Assembly: GCF_002362315.1 (NCBI RefSeq)
Contig: NZ_MTZV01000006.1
Coordinates: forward strand, 2,604,001 to 2,668,000
Length of the DNA stretch: 64,000 nucleotides
Direction of reading: 5' to 3'
Source of the DNA: Paraburkholderia acidicola
Lineage (GTDB): Bacteria > Pseudomonadota > Gammaproteobacteria > Burkholderiales > Burkholderiaceae
Shown here: positions 61,670-64,000 of the stretch, in pieces
How the letters are laid out: the number at the start of each line of letters is the position of its first letter
Position numbering within the stretch: position 1 is the first letter of the stretch
Notes under the pieces: generated by a model
Databases searched by the model: none
Told to the model about the DNA's origin: nothing
Seen by the model: only the letters and a program-made list of their open reading frames with translations
Position numbers and translations under genes: made by a program

Positions 61670-62617
61670 TTGTACCCACCCATTGAACCTTACGAACACG
61701 GTTTTCTCGACACCGGTGATGGACATCGTGTGTATTGGGAATTGTGCGGCAACCCCGACGGCAAACCGGCGGTTTTTCTCCACGGAGGCCCCGGCGGCGG
61801 ATGTAGCGAGGACCATCGACGGCTGTTCGATCCGGCGCGCTACAAGATCATGCTGTTCGACCAGCGCGGGTGCGGTCGTTCCAGGCCGTACGCGAGCCTC
61901 GACAACAATACGACCTGGGATCTGGTCGCGGATATCGAACGGTTGCGCGAGCTGGCAGGCGTCGAGAAATGGCTGGTCTTTGGCGGCTCGTGGGGTAGCT
62001 CGCTTGCGCTGGCCTATGCCGAAACCCATCCGGAGCGCGTGAGCGAACTGGTGGTGCGTGGCATCTTCACGCTGCGGCGCGCCGAGTTGCTGTGGTACTA
62101 CCAGGACGGCGCGTCATGGTTGTTCCCCGATCTCTGGGAAGAATACCTGGCGCCGATTCCGGTCGCCGAGCGAGGCGACATGATGGCCGCCTATCGCCGC
62201 CGTCTGACTGGCGACGATGAGACCGTGAAGCGTCAGGCGGCTCGCGCATGGAGTTTATGGGAAGGGCGCACCCTGACGCTGTTGCCGAGCCCTGAGCTGA
62301 AGGAGCATTTCGGCGATGAAGAGTTCGCCATTGCGTTCGCCCGGATCGAAAATCACTACTTTGTTCATCAGGGGTTCGTGGAAGAGGGACAACTGCTGCG
62401 TGACGCCCATCGCCTCGCGAATATTCCCGGCGTGATTATTCAAGGCCGTTACGACGTGGCGACGCCGGCCCGTACTGCGTGGGATTTGGCGCGAGCCTGG
62501 CCAACTGCGAAGTTCGAACTGATTCCCGACGCGGGTCATGCCTTTAACGAGCCCGGTATTCTGCGCGCGCTGATTGCCGCGACGGACGGTTTTGCAAACG
62601 CGTCGACAGGACGATAA
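61670..62617 (+). CDS. pip: Prolyl aminopeptidase (proline iminopeptidase)
   Basis: 315 aa, S33 family; removes N-terminal proline from peptides in the cytoplasm. HGGPGGG (38-44), DQRGCGRS, nucleophile elbow GGSWGS with S107, and C-terminal DAGHAFNEPG base. The frame extends to TTG 61628, but TTG 61670 has AAGGA eight bases upstream and gives the usual length (YPPIEPYEHGFL start). Followed directly by the AIM24-type gene. Confidence 0.9.
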   Translation: MYPPIEPYEHGFLDTGDGHRVYWELCGNPDGKPAVFLHGGPGGGCSEDHRRLFDPARYKIMLFDQRGCGRSRPYASLDNNTTWDLVADIERLRELAGVEKWLVFGGSWGSSLALAYAETHPERVSELVVRGIFTLRRAELLWYYQDGASWLFPDLWEEYLAPIPVAERGDMMAAYRRRLTGDDETVKRQAARAWSLWEGRTLTLLPSPELKEHFGDEEFAIAFARIENHYFVHQGFVEEGQLLRDAHRLANIPGVIIQGRYDVATPARTAWDLARAWPTAKFELIPDAGHAFNEPGILRALIAATDGFANASTGR

Positions 62618-63319
62618 ATGAACCCGTTACCGCGACTCTTGCCCACCGCTGCAACCGACGAAACCTTCGGTGGCGTGACTTACCACATCGGTGGTGAACT
62701 GGTGCCGGTATTGTCGGTTGATGTCTCGAACACGCCGGTCTACTTCGAGCACCACATCCTGCTCTGGAAAAACTCGAACGTTCGCATTAGCATCAAGCCG
62801 CTCAAGGGCGCGGTGAAACGCATGCTGGCCGGTATGCAGGTGTTCGTTACCGAGGCGAGCGGGGATGGCATTATCGCGTTCAGTCGCGACGGCGCCGGCC
62901 ACATTGTGCCGATTCATCTGGGCGCGGGCGAAGAACTGCATGTGCGTGAGCATCAGTTTCTTGCCGCAACCGAGAGTGTCGAATACACGTTCGAGCGGGT
63001 GCGCGGCATCACGAACATGTTTCTCGGCCAGAGCGGTTTTTTCATCGACAGGTTTCGCGGACATCGCGAGGACGGCGTGCTCTGGTTGCACGGATACGGC
63101 AACGTGTTCGAAAAGGTGCTGGCCGCCGGCGAGACGATCGATGTGGAGCCGGGCGGCTGGCTTTACAAGGACCCGGACGTGAAGATGGATACGGTGGTGG
63201 ACAGACTGTCGAGTGGTCTTTTCGCGGCGGGCTTCAACTTCATCGTGAACCGGTTCACGGGCCCGGGTCGCGTCGGAATCCAGTCGATGTATGTGAATAA
63301 CTCGACGAGCGACCGGTAA
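62618..63319 (+). CDS. AIM24/TIGR00266-family protein
   Basis: 233 aa beta-rich protein of the AIM24 family: LPTAATDETFGGVTYHIGGELVPVLSV, LKGAVKRMLAGMQVFVTEASGDGIIAFSRDGAGHI, and LYKDPDVKMDT. Family function is unclear. ATG starts the base after the Pip stop, so the pair is an operon. Confidence 0.85.
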   Translation: MNPLPRLLPTAATDETFGGVTYHIGGELVPVLSVDVSNTPVYFEHHILLWKNSNVRISIKPLKGAVKRMLAGMQVFVTEASGDGIIAFSRDGAGHIVPIHLGAGEELHVREHQFLAATESVEYTFERVRGITNMFLGQSGFFIDRFRGHREDGVLWLHGYGNVFEKVLAAGETIDVEPGGWLYKDPDVKMDTVVDRLSSGLFAAGFNFIVNRFTGPGRVGIQSMYVNNSTSDR

Positions 63320-63367
63320 GGAAAACCGAGGCTCGCTATCATTTAACTTTGCAAACGGGAGGTAGGT

Positions 63368-63493
63368 ATGTTGGTACGTTTTGTCATGCTGCTGGCAGTG
63401 GGCGCTTCGATTCTTTTAACTGGCTGCAATACGGTGGCCGGTGCGGGTCAGGATATTTCGAACTCGGCTCGTACGGTTCAGAAGGCGCTTTGA
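63368..63493 (+). CDS. Entericidin A/B-family small lipoprotein
   Basis: 41 aa, too short for most gene callers. A hydrophobic signal (MLLAVGASILLTGC) ends with the lipobox LTGC (C20), followed by NTVAGAGQDISNSARTVQKAL, the entericidin pattern. GGGAGG precedes ATG 63368 by five bases. Entericidins are lipid-anchored and linked to stress or stationary phase. Confidence 0.85.
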   Translation: MLVRFVMLLAVGASILLTGCNTVAGAGQDISNSARTVQKAL

Positions 63494-63727
63494 TGGCGGG
63501 CGGTGGGGTGTGAGGTGGTGGCGCCAGTTGGCGCGCTACTGCCTTGCGCCTCTGCCCTGAGGTGCTCGATTCCAGCGATAACCTGTGCGAGGGAAAATAA
63601 ATCTACTGAAGTGCCGTTTTATATTGGCCACGTTCTACAAATCGTCGAATTCGTGAGTTTCTTTGGGACGTTTTTCTGCGGGTGCTTCCGTACAATTTAA
63701 CGCTCCGACGACCTCTACAAGCCGACG
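63494..63727. promoter_or_regulatory. Interval upstream of the cysteine desulfurase gene
   Basis: 234 bp without a gene. GCGCC-N4-GGCGC near 63521-63534 could terminate the entericidin gene. A TACAAT box near 63690 is a candidate -10 for the downstream gene. Confidence 0.35.
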
Positions 63728-64000
63728 ATGAGCACCCATCTGCATTACTTCGATTACGCCGCCACCACACCTGCCGACCCGCGAGTGATCGCATCGATGG
63801 TCGAGTGCCTCGGCATTGACGGCGCGTTTGCCAATCCGGCGTCAACCTCCCACCAGGCAGGCATGCGGGCGCGAAACCTCGTCGAGACCGCGCGAGCCGA
63901 AGTCGCTGGCGCGATCGGCGCGCGACCCGATGAGATCGTCTGGACCTCGGGTGCAACGGAATCGAATAACCTCGCGCTGAAAGGCTTCGCCGATTCGGCG
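63728..64000 (+). CDS. Cysteine desulfurase-like class V aminotransferase, 3' end outside the window
   Basis: 91 residues visible. LHYFDYAATTPADPRV, ANPAS-S-HQAG, ARAEVAGAIGARPDEIVWTSGATESNNLALKG are the N-terminal NifS/IscS-like signatures. The PLP lysine and active cysteine lie beyond the window, so Isc, Suf or a thiolation role cannot be settled. ATG 63728 has no strong ribosome site. Confidence 0.85.
   Translation, partial: MSTHLHYFDYAATTPADPRVIASMVECLGIDGAFANPASTSHQAGMRARNLVETARAEVAGAIGARPDEIVWTSGATESNNLALKGFADSA

Noticed and set aside
1..64000. tRNA, rRNA or CRISPR features
   Set aside because: No cloverleaf-like tRNA, rRNA segment or regularly spaced repeat array noticed on reading; a dedicated scan would be needed to exclude a diverged tRNA.

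Overview
The window looks like a chromosomal or large-replicon segment from a Burkholderiales bacterium close to Paraburkholderia, Burkholderia or Caballeronia. Most of the DNA is GC-rich with dense genes and ATGA stop/start overlaps. It has a 16-strand GBP-type porin gene, many LysR, TetR and AraC regulators each beside an oxidoreductase or hydrolase, and fused redox enzymes typical of that group. This assignment is inferred from gene content only. I saw no rRNA, tRNA or CRISPR array.

Region 1 (1-13.6 kb) is a catabolic island: a HAAT-type ABC transporter (fused LivH-LivM permease, two ATPases, a periplasmic binding protein), an enamidase-like amidohydrolase, a two-subunit NicAB-like molybdenum hydroxylase whose large subunit carries three haem c sites, a convergent omega-amino-acid aminotransferase, a MocR-type regulator and a LysE exporter. 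Together these suggest uptake, hydroxylation, ring opening and transamination of an unidentified N-heterocycle. This is the best candidate in the window for an undescribed system.

Region 2 (13.6-16.6 kb) is an AT-rich patch with a secreted trypsin-like protease carrying a large unknown C-terminal region, and a perfect 15-bp inverted repeat. It was probably acquired horizontally.

Region 3 (16.6-26.2 kb) holds electrophile/quinone-stress type genes, each next to a regulator: LysR with an alpha/beta hydrolase, NmrA, DoxX-pirin, LysR with azoreductase, TetR with an NADPH oxidoreductase, and a cupin. It also has one unrecognised 279-aa gene.

Region 4 (26.3-35.8 kb) holds a lipase-like lipoprotein, porin, hydroxyacyl-CoA-dehydrogenase-like SDR, AraC regulator and MFS permease. 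Two similar 43-bp sites, in the porin/SDR and MFS upstream regions, suggest one regulon. A TetR/SDR/MFS set follows.

Region 5 (35.8-46.8 kb) holds two secreted alpha/beta hydrolases, TetR, HxlR with azoreductase, a DsbA-like protein and MATE pump, LysR with a GST and a three-domain PNPOx-ferredoxin reductase-ferredoxin fusion, and an aminoglycoside phosphotransferase-like kinase.

Region 6 (46.8-64 kb) holds a secreted GH16-ricin glucanase, an enoyl-reductase-like protein, a PucR regulator divergent from a Baeyer-Villiger-type monooxygenase and a PF10118-like protein, an SDR/hypothetical/TetR set sharing CTAAC-N3-GTTAG operators, AraC with a mercuric-reductase-like flavoprotein, a CYP116B-like self-sufficient P450, prolyl aminopeptidase, an AIM24-family protein, an entericidin-like 41-aa lipoprotein, and the start of a cysteine desulfurase cut by the window end.
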